From the NCBI GenBank assembly GCA_020832965.1, contig JAJHRM010000042.1, forward strand, positions 1-13,837: a DNA stretch of 13,837 bases. Reading direction: 5' to 3'. Origin of the DNA: Thermofilum sp. Its GTDB lineage: Archaea > Thermoproteota > Thermoprotei > Thermofilales > Thermofilaceae. The position numbers and the translations under genes were made by a program. Of this stretch, positions 1 to 6,671 are shown in pieces. Numbering within the stretch: the stretch's first letter is position 1; every line of letters begins with the position of its first letter. The notes under the pieces were generated by a model. That model was not told where the DNA came from, did no database searches, and worked only from the letters and a program-made list of their open reading frames with translations.

Positions 1-157
1 CGCCCAACGTCAGGTTTCCGACAAACCTCGCCACCCTGGGCTCCTCAGGCGCTTGAAGCGTCCTTTGGTTATCAGAAGGCGCAGCTAGAACGGGTAGAAG
101 GAACGCGGCAAGCAGCACAGCAACGACGGGGATTCCAAGACGCCTTTTCTGTTGCAT
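1..157 (-). CDS. Secreted protein, N-terminal fragment (runs off window)
   Basis: ATG at 157 opens a frame that stays open to base 1 (52 codons, C-terminus outside the window). The protein begins MQQKRRLGIP, a basic n-region, followed by a hydrophobic core of about 16 residues (VVAVLLAAFLLPVLA) and then a polar stretch from about residue 27. This is a classic Sec signal peptide, with likely cleavage in the LAAPS region. The mature part seen so far contains an N-L-T sequon near residue 48, a possible N-glycosylation site. A well-placed TATA box lies upstream, so this gene has its own promoter and is not part of the glycan operon. Too little is visible to name a function; an extracytoplasmic binding protein, protease or surface protein are all possible. 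The signal peptide is well supported, the identity unknown. Confidence 0.8.
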   Translation of the reverse strand, partial: MQQKRRLGIPVVAVLLAAFLLPVLAAPSDNQRTLQAPEEPRVARFVGNLTLG

Positions 158-178
158 CGTTTATTCTTAAAGCAGGAG

Positions 179-186
179 ATAAATAA
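179..186 (-). promoter_or_regulatory. Archaeal TATA box for the secreted-protein gene
   Basis: On the minus strand the sequence reads GAAAGACTTATTTATCTCC. The TTATTTAT core lies 22-29 nt before the A of the ATG at 157, with a purine-rich BRE-like GAAAG just upstream. Archaeal transcription usually starts about 25 nt after the TATA centre, which would put the start at or next to the ATG. The mRNA would be leaderless, and no ribosome-binding site is seen in the short spacer. Confidence 0.6.
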
Positions 187-276
187 GTCTTTCGCTTGCA
201 CGCCAGTAGTATTTTTAGGCTACGCAGCCACCGAATTTTCAAAGTCGCTTACTCGGCTTCGGATCGCGCTTGAAAC

Positions 277-486
277 TTAGCTTGAAAAACCTGCTAGGCA
301 CCCTCGAGGGGCTTTCAGATATTTTCCTAAGCCCACATCTCCCTTGAGAAGCTCGTGTAGAACCTTCATGCTCATGCTGCCGCCAAAGTGTGAGCGTGGA
401 GCATAACACCAACCTAACGTTGCTAGCATGTCAATGTCGCAAACTATCTCAACGCTTTTTGCAGCTGAACTAGTATTGCCAGCCAC
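277..486 (-). CDS. Doubtful small ORF, possible gene remnant
   Basis: A GTG-initiated frame of 69 codons bounded by TGA upstream and TAA at its end. The middle, around residues 12-58 (e.g. SVEIVCDIDMLATLG and MKVLHELLKGDVGLGKYL), has a protein-like mix of hydrophobic and charged residues. I recognise no family, see no clear Shine-Dalgarno or TATA element, and find no strong codon-position bias. It sits between two divergent units, next to a frameshifted gene, so it could be the remnant of a decayed gene. Chance openness is equally possible. Confidence 0.2.
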   Translation of the reverse strand: MAGNTSSAAKSVEIVCDIDMLATLGWCYAPRSHFGGSMSMKVLHELLKGDVGLGKYLKAPRGCLAGFSS

Positions 487-510
487 GCCGATTCAGCCGA
501 ATTTTGACTG

Positions 511-524
511 GGGAGGTAGGAGAG
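511..524 (+). promoter_or_regulatory. Strong Shine-Dalgarno sequence before the TTG start at 525
   Basis: GGGAGGTAGGAGAG lies immediately before TTG at 525-527. The GGAGGT core (512-517) is a near-perfect match to the archaeal 16S rRNA 3' end, with a 7-nt spacer. It favours TTG 525 as the original start of the now frameshifted plus-strand gene, and shows that a translated gene once began here. Confidence 0.5.
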
Positions 525-825
525 TTGAGCAGCAAGTCACAGAGTGATTGTGCGCATGGGGGAGGGGAAAAATGCGCGATGGGGTACACATGCGGCTGCA
601 TCCTTATTATCGAAAAGTTTCTATTAAAATACTGGCAAAAGATTTTTGTCTTTGTGCCTCGCAGCCATTCTCTCAAGCCCTTCCCTTAGGGGCGTGCCGC
701 CGGCGCTCGGAATAGGGAAAGAGGAAGACACGGGGTACGCGCAGTGCCCAGGCCCCGGAGAACCGTACACGTGCGGAGGAACCGTGATTTTCGAGCTGAA
801 GAGGGAGAAAGCGGGGGAAGGCTAG
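525..825 (+). pseudogene. Frameshifted TIGR04076-like small protein gene
   Basis: No single frame spans this gene, but joining three frames gives about 97 residues that look like one small protein. It starts MSSK, continues HRVIVRMGEGK (frame of 538-570), then CAMGYTCGCILIIEKFLLK (frame of 573-642), then CLAAILSS, CPGPGEPYTCGGTVIFELKRE and TAG at 823-825. An early Gly/Lys-Cys with Gly, a central CxxAI segment and a C-terminal CPxP...GGTVIFE strand match what I recall of TIGR04076, about 90 residues and function unknown. Apparent breaks are one base near 537, the A5 run at 568-572 and the T5 run at 643-647. Two of the three are homopolymers, so assembly error is possible as well as true decay. 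An alternative is a short 57-codon gene from TTG 652 with a TATA-like TATTAAAAT about 25 nt upstream. The C-terminal coding signal is clear; the family assignment is from memory. Confidence 0.6.
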
Positions 826-1916
826 AGCCCCAGCCTGGAAGCTACGATGTCCACGATCCTCACCGCAGCCCTACCGTCGCCGAAGGGGGACCGCTCGGGC
901 AGCCGCACCTCGCTGCCCAGCAGCCTCTCCAGCTCAGCTAGCACCACAACTGGGTTCGTGCCCACAACGCGCGCGAAGCCGTGGAGCACAGCCTCCGGCC
1001 TCTCCGTCGAGCTGCGCAGCACGAGCACGGGCTTGCGGATCCTGGGGTGCGTGGCCTCCTCCTGCAGCCCACCCGAATCGGTCAAAACCACGCGGCAGTT
1101 TTTCATTAGAGCGAGGAACTCGAAGTAGCCCTGCGGGGGCAGCAGCTTCACGTGCCCCAAGCCCTCGAGCTCGCTCCACAAGCCGAACTCCTGCAGCCTC
1201 CTCCTAGTCCTCGGGTGGACGGGGAAGACGACGGGGATCGGGCACCCCTTCAAGATCCGAACGAAATCCCTGAGCGTCGCCGGGTCGTCCACGTTCTCAG
1301 CGCGGTGGAACGTCACGAGCGCGTACTCGCCGAACCCCACCTGCCCCAAAACCTTCCCCTCAACCTCCGCGACCCTGTCGAAGTACATGTCGACCGCGTC
1401 GATCACCGTGTTCCCCGTCACGAAAACCTCACCCCAAACGTGCTCCTCCAGCAGGTTCCTCCTCGCAACCTCCGTCGGAGCGAAAAGGTAGTGGGAAACG
1501 TGGTCGATCATCCTCCTGTTGTGCTCCTCCGGCATCCTCCAATCGTAGCTCCTCAAACCGGCCTCCACGTGGCCCAGCCTCAACCCCAGCTTCAACGCCG
1601 TGAGGCCGGCGGCCAGCATCGTGTTCGTGTCGCCCTGGATCAGCATGAGCTTGAGCTTCCGCAAGCCCCCCAGAGCCCTCTCCAGCTTGATCATCATCTC
1701 CCCGATCTGCGCGGCAGGGTTGCTGTTCTCCAACACGAAGCTCTCGTGAGGCTTCGGCAGCTCCAGCTCCTCCAGGAAGACCCGGCTCATCTCGTAGTCG
1801 TGGTGCTGCCCCGTGTGGATGAAGACGAAGTCGATATCCCGCCTCTCGAGCTCCCTCACAACGGGAGCCATCTTGATGATCTCCGGCCTCGTGCCCACGA
1901 CCACGGCCACGCTCAT
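822..1916 (-). CDS. wecB: UDP-N-acetylglucosamine 2-epimerase (non-hydrolysing)
   Basis: Interconverts UDP-GlcNAc and UDP-ManNAc in the cytoplasm. The 364-residue length is normal for the family. Hallmarks are all present: GTRPEIIKMAPV (8-19), TGQHHDYEM (35-43), GDTNT with Asp96, HVEAGLRS with Glu118, MPEEHNR with Glu130/131, TGNTVIDA (168-175), FHRAEN with His204, PVHPRT (232-237), TDSGGLQEEA (279-288) and STERPEA (303-309). By analogy with bacterial WecB, the Asp, Glu and His residues are catalytic or substrate-binding. ATG at 1916 overlaps the wecC stop as ATGA, and a GGGAGG lies about 11 nt upstream, so translation is probably coupled. Pairing with wecC indicates that the product is oxidised to UDP-ManNAcA. 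It is the last gene of the operon and its stop overlaps that of the opposing gene. Confidence 0.95.
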   Translation of the reverse strand: MSVAVVVGTRPEIIKMAPVVRELERRDIDFVFIHTGQHHDYEMSRVFLEELELPKPHESFVLENSNPAAQIGEMMIKLERALGGLRKLKLMLIQGDTNTMLAAGLTALKLGLRLGHVEAGLRSYDWRMPEEHNRRMIDHVSHYLFAPTEVARRNLLEEHVWGEVFVTGNTVIDAVDMYFDRVAEVEGKVLGQVGFGEYALVTFHRAENVDDPATLRDFVRILKGCPIPVVFPVHPRTRRRLQEFGLWSELEGLGHVKLLPPQGYFEFLALMKNCRVVLTDSGGLQEEATHPRIRKPVLVLRSSTERPEAVLHGFARVVGTNPVVVLAELERLLGSEVRLPERSPFGDGRAAVRIVDIVASRLGL

Positions 1917-3220
1917 ACCCTGAACGCCCTCCCGTAGCCAACCCCGTAGTACTTGAAGCCTCGCTCCGCGGCCCGGTGCGGCTCCACAACCCTCCTGCCG
2001 TCCACGATCACCCTGTGCCTGACCAGCTCACCGAGCCTCTCCAAGTCCAAGCTCCTGAACTCCGGGTGGTCCGTGACGATCACGATCGCGTCGGCGCCCC
2101 TAACGGCATCCTCCAGCGAGGCGGCGCGCTCGGCGCCGAAGGTCTCGCTCGTGTAGGGGTCGAAGACCACCACGCTGGCGCCCCTACCCAGCAGCTCCTG
2201 CACCACGCGCCTGCTCGGGCTCTCCCTCGTATCGTCCACACCGCCCTTGTAGGCGGCGCCGAGCACCGCGACGCGGGCGTCCCGCAGCTGCACGCCCTCC
2301 TCCCCCAAAGCCCTCTCGACCAGCTCCACCACGTGCAAGGGCATGTAGTCGTTCAACCGCCGAGCCAGCAGGATGAGCTCCGAACCCCAGAAGTCCCGCG
2401 CCAGGGAGGCGAGCATGTACGGATCCTTCGTGAGGCAAGGCCCGCCCACGCCCGCGCCCGGCAGGTGCACGTTAACGCGGGGGTGAGTGTTCGCGAGCCT
2501 GATCGCCTCGTAGACGTCCACCCCGATCCGCTCCGCAATCAACGCCAAAAGGTTCGTGAACGCGATGTTCAAGTCCCTGTACGTGTTCTCGATCAGCTTG
2601 ACGAACTCCGCCGTCGTAGCGTCCGTCGGCAGCAGCCTCGGGTTGACCCTGCTGTAGAGCTCCACAGCCTTCTCCGTGGACCTCGGCCCCACGCCGCCCA
2701 CTACCCGCGGAGCACTCAGCAGCTCCTCGACAGCCCTCCCCGGGGCGATCCTCTCCGGCACGTGCGCAAGGAAAAAGTCCTCCTCAACGCGGAGCCCCGA
2801 CTCCTCCAGCAGCGGCTTAGCGAAGCCGACGGTCGTGCCAGGTGGGACGGTGGACTCGATAACCACCAAAAGACCCCTGCGCAAACCCTCCTTCACGCTC
2901 TTAAGTGCGTTTCTAAGGAAAGAAAGGTCCGCGACGCCGCCCCGGACAGGCGTGGGGACGGCGATGATCACGGCGTCGGACTCGCGGACAGCCCCCACGG
3001 CATCCGTCGTAGCCCTCAGACGCCCCCTCGAGACAACGTCGCGAAGAAGGTCACCCAAGCCTGGTTCCCTAATATAGCACAGGCCGTTGTTCACAGCCTC
3101 AACCTTGTGAGCATCGACATCAACGCCGACAACATTGTACTCTCTACTGGCGAGAACAACGGCCGTTGGCAGACCAACATACCCTAGCCCGATTACGCAA
3201 ACTTTCCTAAAACTCAACAT
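1913..3220 (-). CDS. wecC: UDP-N-acetyl-D-mannosamine dehydrogenase (UDP-ManNAc to UDP-ManNAcA)
   Basis: NAD-dependent four-electron oxidation of UDP-ManNAc to the uronic acid. The N-terminal Rossmann motif GLGYVG is at 11-16. The family core has VPTPVRGG (88-95), ESTVPPGTT (122-130), PERIAPGRAVEELL (155-168) and ENTYRD (211-216). The catalytic Cys262 sits in GAGVGGPCLTKDP, and the C-terminal UDP-binding domain has AYKGGVDDTRESP (323-335). PERxxPG, rather than the SPEFLREG of UDP-glucose dehydrogenase, and the adjacent 2-epimerase favour the WecC reading; UDP-GlcNAc dehydrogenase is the alternative. I chose ATG 3220, 10 residues before the glycine motif. An in-frame ATG at 3277 would add 19 AT-rich-encoded residues and overlap the methyltransferase stop by 7 nt. 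Base composition changes sharply within the first 150 nt of this gene. Confidence 0.9.
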   Translation of the reverse strand: MLSFRKVCVIGLGYVGLPTAVVLASREYNVVGVDVDAHKVEAVNNGLCYIREPGLGDLLRDVVSRGRLRATTDAVGAVRESDAVIIAVPTPVRGGVADLSFLRNALKSVKEGLRRGLLVVIESTVPPGTTVGFAKPLLEESGLRVEEDFFLAHVPERIAPGRAVEELLSAPRVVGGVGPRSTEKAVELYSRVNPRLLPTDATTAEFVKLIENTYRDLNIAFTNLLALIAERIGVDVYEAIRLANTHPRVNVHLPGAGVGGPCLTKDPYMLASLARDFWGSELILLARRLNDYMPLHVVELVERALGEEGVQLRDARVAVLGAAYKGGVDDTRESPSRRVVQELLGRGASVVVFDPYTSETFGAERAASLEDAVRGADAIVIVTDHPEFRSLDLERLGELVRHRVIVDGRRVVEPHRAAERGFKYYGVGYGRAFRV

Positions 3221-3270
3221 TTTCCCGTCAATAATTGATTTTTCCGTTAACTGTTCATGATAATTCCACT

Positions 3271-3972
3271 CTAGCATTTTTTATATTTTAGCAAAATCCA
3301 ATATCCCTTCTTTATAATTCCGAGTAAGTTATTAATGATAAGCCATAATATAAAAGGTAATCTATGAAAAACGCCCAACGTCAATATAAATTCTAGATTT
3401 ATAAAGTGCGCCTTAGCCACCAGCGCATAGCTTGGAGGTAGAAGCTTGCTAACCTTCTCCTCGTCCATCGAGTGCAAGTGACCCCACAATGGGGTCAGCT
3501 TCCCGCAGTGAATGCAGCGGGTATAGACGATTTCCTCCTTGTAAGGCACCGTGGCCACGAGAACCCCACCTTTTTTCAAAACTCTATCGACCTCCCTGCA
3601 AACCATTCGCTGGGACTCTACGGGCAAATGCTCCAAGACCTCGAGTACGGTCACCTTATCGACCGACTCGCTTCTCAACGGGATAAAGCGCGCATCAGCG
3701 CAAACAAACTGCACGTTACCCTTAGGTACCTTCCGCCTAGCAACCTCGAGCGAATGATAGGAGGGCTCCAAACCCACTACGAAGCCGGCCTTCGAGAAGT
3801 AGCTAGTCACAAAGCCATCACCGCAGCCGACATCTAAGATTACATCTCGTTCTTCGGGTCGCAGGTACCAAACTGTTACTTGCGCCCTGCGCTCCTGCCT
3901 GCGACTAGCTCTCCCCTTCAAATCCCAAATACTCGGCTCGACAGGCTCTTCGCCTTTGTGCACTTCAGTCAT
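3271..3972 (-). CDS. SAM-dependent class I methyltransferase, membrane-associated C-terminus
   Basis: A 233-residue protein of the Methyltransf_11 type. Motif I is LDVGCGDGF (46-54), followed by the acidic residue Glu69 ending the next strand (VVGLEP). ADARFIPL (92-99) is motif II-like, VLEVLEHLP (109-117) is the post-motif, and GGVLVATVP (135-143) the following strand. An insertion carries CIHCG (Cys153, Cys156) and GHLHSMD (His165, His167), a possible metal site also seen in some glycan-locus methyltransferases. Residues 205-229 form a hydrophobic stretch followed by Lys-rich residues, suggesting membrane attachment. The ATG overlaps the GT-C stop as ATGA, so it is co-translated with that gene. 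A role in methylating a sugar or capping a lipid-linked glycan is inferred from context; the substrate is unknown. Confidence 0.8.
   Translation of the reverse strand: MTEVHKGEEPVEPSIWDLKGRASRRQERRAQVTVWYLRPEERDVILDVGCGDGFVTSYFSKAGFVVGLEPSYHSLEVARRKVPKGNVQFVCADARFIPLRSESVDKVTVLEVLEHLPVESQRMVCREVDRVLKKGGVLVATVPYKEEIVYTRCIHCGKLTPLWGHLHSMDEEKVSKLLPPSYALVAKAHFINLEFILTLGVFHRLPFILWLIINNLLGIIKKGYWILLKYKKC
3278..3290 (-). promoter_or_regulatory. Possible internal TATA element before wecC-wecB
   Basis: On the minus strand TAAAATATAAAAA lies 58-70 nt before ATG 3220. If it works as a TATA box, transcription would start near 3258 and leave a leader of about 38 nt ahead of wecC. It overlaps the coding end of the methyltransferase, in AT-rich DNA where such strings arise by chance, so support is weak. 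It would let the sugar-nucleotide genes be expressed independently of the variable glycosyltransferase core. Confidence 0.25.
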
Positions 3973-6671
3973 AGTCTTCGGTTCTTAATCAATTTCGCTA
4001 TCTCATCACAGTAATAACAATGCATCATACTATATGCTAGCTTTCCAGTTAGCTTTCTAAGAGCATTAGCAATGAAGAAGACAATAGATAAAAATGTTAG
4101 CGCTCCGAGATGAAGTATATTCTCCATATATGAAAATTTAAGACCCATATATAACCACGTTACATCTATATCATCCAAAGTTATTGCAATATTATATGTA
4201 CAGATATAAATAGCCTCTCTAATATTTTTCGATGGATCATTATTGTGAAACATAGGAATAATGATCTCATCTGAGGAGGCTTTGGTTAGTTTTGAAAATC
4301 TTATAGTAGCTAAAATGATATTTGTACGATTAATATTTCCTTCCAAATTGAGAATACAAGAAGTTCCAGTATAAGTAACATTAACAAGATGCAACCATAA
4401 ACCATGCCTGGCAGGAACGCTCCGTGATGGAAGTTGCCCTTTCGTTACGAATATCGCTGTCACATACTTATCGCGCCTTACCTCATGAACTTTTTCCATC
4501 TCAGCGCATCTTTCGTTAGCTTCAATACATAAATGAATTCTGTTACTGTTAATGTATTTTTTGATGTAATTGTTAGCGTACTCATACCATGACATTGCAG
4601 GATCATTTGTTAAAACTAAGTAGCTTCCATTTGGTAAAACTTTTAGCATTTCAAAAAACTCGTTCTCATCTATCGGCGGAGGCACAACGATAAACTTAGA
4701 AAGATCAAGATAGTTCCTAAGGTAAATATATGCATTCGAAATCACGAGAATTTTTCCACCCTTATACGAGCCCTCTAGATAACTGCTTACCTCTTTTAAC
4801 GCATCACTACGCCAAAGGAAGAGCCAGCTCTTATCGAAAACCGCCTTAAGGAAAGGCTGAGAGAACGCGAAAAGAATTAACATAAGTGCGCCGAACGAGA
4901 TTAAGGGCGAGCGCCGCGCCGCCGCTAATATACACCCTATGAGCACGCTTTCCACCAATAATGGCGTGTTCGAAGTTTCATACCTACGCATATCGAAAAA
5001 GAACCTCGTCCCACCAAACTCTATTGACACTTTATAATTGATTATAAGAACAAACGTTATCAAAATACTAATAATCAGCAACCATTTTCTAACATTACTA
5101 CGATCCCGAATAATCCTGTATACAACTGTTATAGAAAGTAATGCTGTTAGTATGTACAAGTGCAAGCAATATCTAGTGAAGTCTTGCAAGTTGTTCGCAC
5201 CTATAAGCGTGAAAAAGTAAAACCAGTATGCGCTGCTAGTTGTAAACGCGAGCAGCTTAAACTTCGGATCCGCGCTAAAGTCTCTGCACAACACAGTCAG
5301 AGCCGGAAGAGCTATGAAGATGGCTGAAAGCAGCGGGGACAGTGCTTCGGGTGCAAGAGCGAAATTCAGGAAATCAAGCCATTGCCTCCAGCTAAATGAA
5401 AATAGCGTGTAGCGATCCCAGCGAAATTCCACAAACATTCCAACCACGAGCTCAGCGAACGACTCCCTAAATACAAAACAACTTCTCAAAAACATACATA
5501 GCTCATTATTTCTAACAAAAAGTATACATATCAAACGACCAAAATCTACAATAGCGATATACAGTAATAAAATAAGCATTGTATACTTTAAAATTTTTAA
5601 TAAAAGCTTAGTATTGTCACTCAACCGATTTTTGTGTCTATGAAGAAGAATAGTGAAAATTATTAAGAGAGATATGAAAGTAACAATATTTTCTTTAAAT
5701 AAAATGCCGTAAAAAGCAAAAATGAGAAAGTAGCAGAATTTGATAGAATTAACCGAAAAATTGGTATTCCAATCTATTGATTTCAAAATAAAGTAGAAAG
5801 ATGTCAAAATAAAATATGTTTGAGGTAAATCAGGTAAAATAGTAATACCCCACGGTAAGACGATTGGAAGAAAAATAATGTATAATGCACTTATTAACCC
5901 ATACATATACATATCGATGTTAAGAACATCTTTCAAAATGCTCAACGATACAAAGAATACTAGTACAAGGAAAAGTATGCTTGAGAGATACAACTCACTT
6001 GGCTTAACACCTGAAAGTACACTCACCGAATACAAATAATTGAGCCATATAGTTCTCCCAGTAAAGTACTTCGTAATTGATGAAAGCCTAGAATAGATAT
6101 CTCCATAACTAAACATAGCTTTGTATTGTTCAAAAATTTGTACATTAAATGCATATGATGTTTCATCTGCCGAATACAACCGCGGAACATTTTTGAGCAA
6201 ATACGTGAGTAGCGGCAATAAAATCAACGATAAAATAACATTTTCTAATAAATATAATATTTCCCTCTCTATCTTTAATTCGAGGTACAATTTAGAACCA
6301 GATCTTTTTGTTATTTTTAATTTAAATTTTCCATCAATGTCGTCCCCAGAAAGCATATTCAAGAGATTCAATGCTAAAGAAAATAGAATTAAAATAATTG
6401 AAGCTTCCTTACCAAATATTAACGCCATAAAGATGCTTAGGAATAACATAAATGTAACCGCTATATGAAAAGTCTCAGAAGCATTCAATGTTTTATTAAT
6501 TTTCTTTAATATCAATGAAAGCGGTAGCGCAGGAAAAATTATGAAAGCAAGCAACATCAGCGGTACTGCATTATAGTTTCCATATGACAACGATAACATT
6601 ATATAAACTACTAGCTGAATAAGTAATATACAGAAGAAATAGAATCGATGTTTTTCAATGCTTATTAGCAT
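3969..6671 (-). CDS. Large polytopic membrane protein, GT-C glycosyltransferase-like
   Basis: About 900 residues. The first 620 or so contain roughly a dozen or more hydrophobic helices (e.g. 11-29, 34-56, 68-87, 90-107, 141-160, 228-247). The loop after the fifth carries SADETSYAF with Asp169-Glu170. An acidic pair in an early external loop is typical of GT-C enzymes (PMT/GT39, ArnT, oligosaccharyltransferases) that use polyprenyl-phosphate sugars. A mostly soluble region of about 200 residues follows, then a final helix (HLGALTFLSIVFFIANAL) and a basic tail. I chose ATG 6671, which overlaps the preceding gene by 17 nt; TTG 6686 is an alternative. The gene is very AT-rich (one 60-base line has only 16 G/C). 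A polymerase or an S-layer/glycan ligase are alternatives. Membrane topology is certain; enzymatic class is likely but unproven. Confidence 0.7.
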   Translation of the reverse strand: MLISIEKHRFYFFCILLIQLVVYIMLSLSYGNYNAVPLMLLAFIIFPALPLSLILKKINKTLNASETFHIAVTFMLFLSIFMALIFGKEASIILILFSLALNLLNMLSGDDIDGKFKLKITKRSGSKLYLELKIEREILYLLENVILSLILLPLLTYLLKNVPRLYSADETSYAFNVQIFEQYKAMFSYGDIYSRLSSITKYFTGRTIWLNYLYSVSVLSGVKPSELYLSSILFLVLVFFVSLSILKDVLNIDMYMYGLISALYIIFLPIVLPWGITILPDLPQTYFILTSFYFILKSIDWNTNFSVNSIKFCYFLIFAFYGILFKENIVTFISLLIIFTILLHRHKNRLSDNTKLLLKILKYTMLILLLYIAIVDFGRLICILFVRNNELCMFLRSCFVFRESFAELVVGMFVEFRWDRYTLFSFSWRQWLDFLNFALAPEALSPLLSAIFIALPALTVLCRDFSADPKFKLLAFTTSSAYWFYFFTLIGANNLQDFTRYCLHLYILTALLSITVVYRIIRDRSNVRKWLLIISILITFVLIINYKVSIEFGGTRFFFDMRRYETSNTPLLVESVLIGCILAAARRSPLISFGALMLILFAFSQPFLKAVFDKSWLFLWRSDALKEVSSYLEGSYKGGKILVISNAYIYLRNYLDLSKFIVVPPPIDENEFFEMLKVLPNGSYLVLTNDPAMSWYEYANNYIKKYINSNRIHLCIEANERCAEMEKVHEVRRDKYVTAIFVTKGQLPSRSVPARHGLWLHLVNVTYTGTSCILNLEGNINRTNIILATIRFSKLTKASSDEIIIPMFHNNDPSKNIREAIYICTYNIAITLDDIDVTWLYMGLKFSYMENILHLGALTFLSIVFFIANALRKLTGKLAYSMMHCYYCDEIAKLIKNRRL

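Larger units (their letters stand above)
187..524. other. Region with no convincing gene
   Basis: Between the promoter of the secreted-protein gene and the broken plus-strand gene I see no tRNA, repeat array or recognisable domain. The only open frame of note is the weak 69-codon one at 277-486, listed separately. Stops interrupt the other frames in short order. This may be ordinary intergenic sequence or the residue of decayed genes, given the degraded gene next to it. Confidence 0.5.

Noticed and set aside
680..800. GC-rich stretch with CCCAGGCCCCGGA resembling an SRP RNA or RNase P RNA domain
   Set aside because: The plus-strand frame through it reads as a sensible protein C-terminus ending at 825, and the conserved SRP helix 8 or RNase P core motifs are not complete.
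1152..3187. Long plus-strand open frames antisense to wecB and wecC (261 and 403 codons)
   Set aside because: These are shadows of GC-rich coding sequence on the other strand: composition is biased to Arg, His, Pro, Gln and Val, no family is recognisable, and wecB/wecC have full motif sets.
3969..6671. Wzy-type O-antigen polymerase or Wzx-type flippase
   Set aside because: The long soluble segment near the C-terminus and the Asp-Glu pair in an early loop fit GT-C enzymes better, and the length is about twice that of typical Wzx or Wzy proteins. Not fully excluded.
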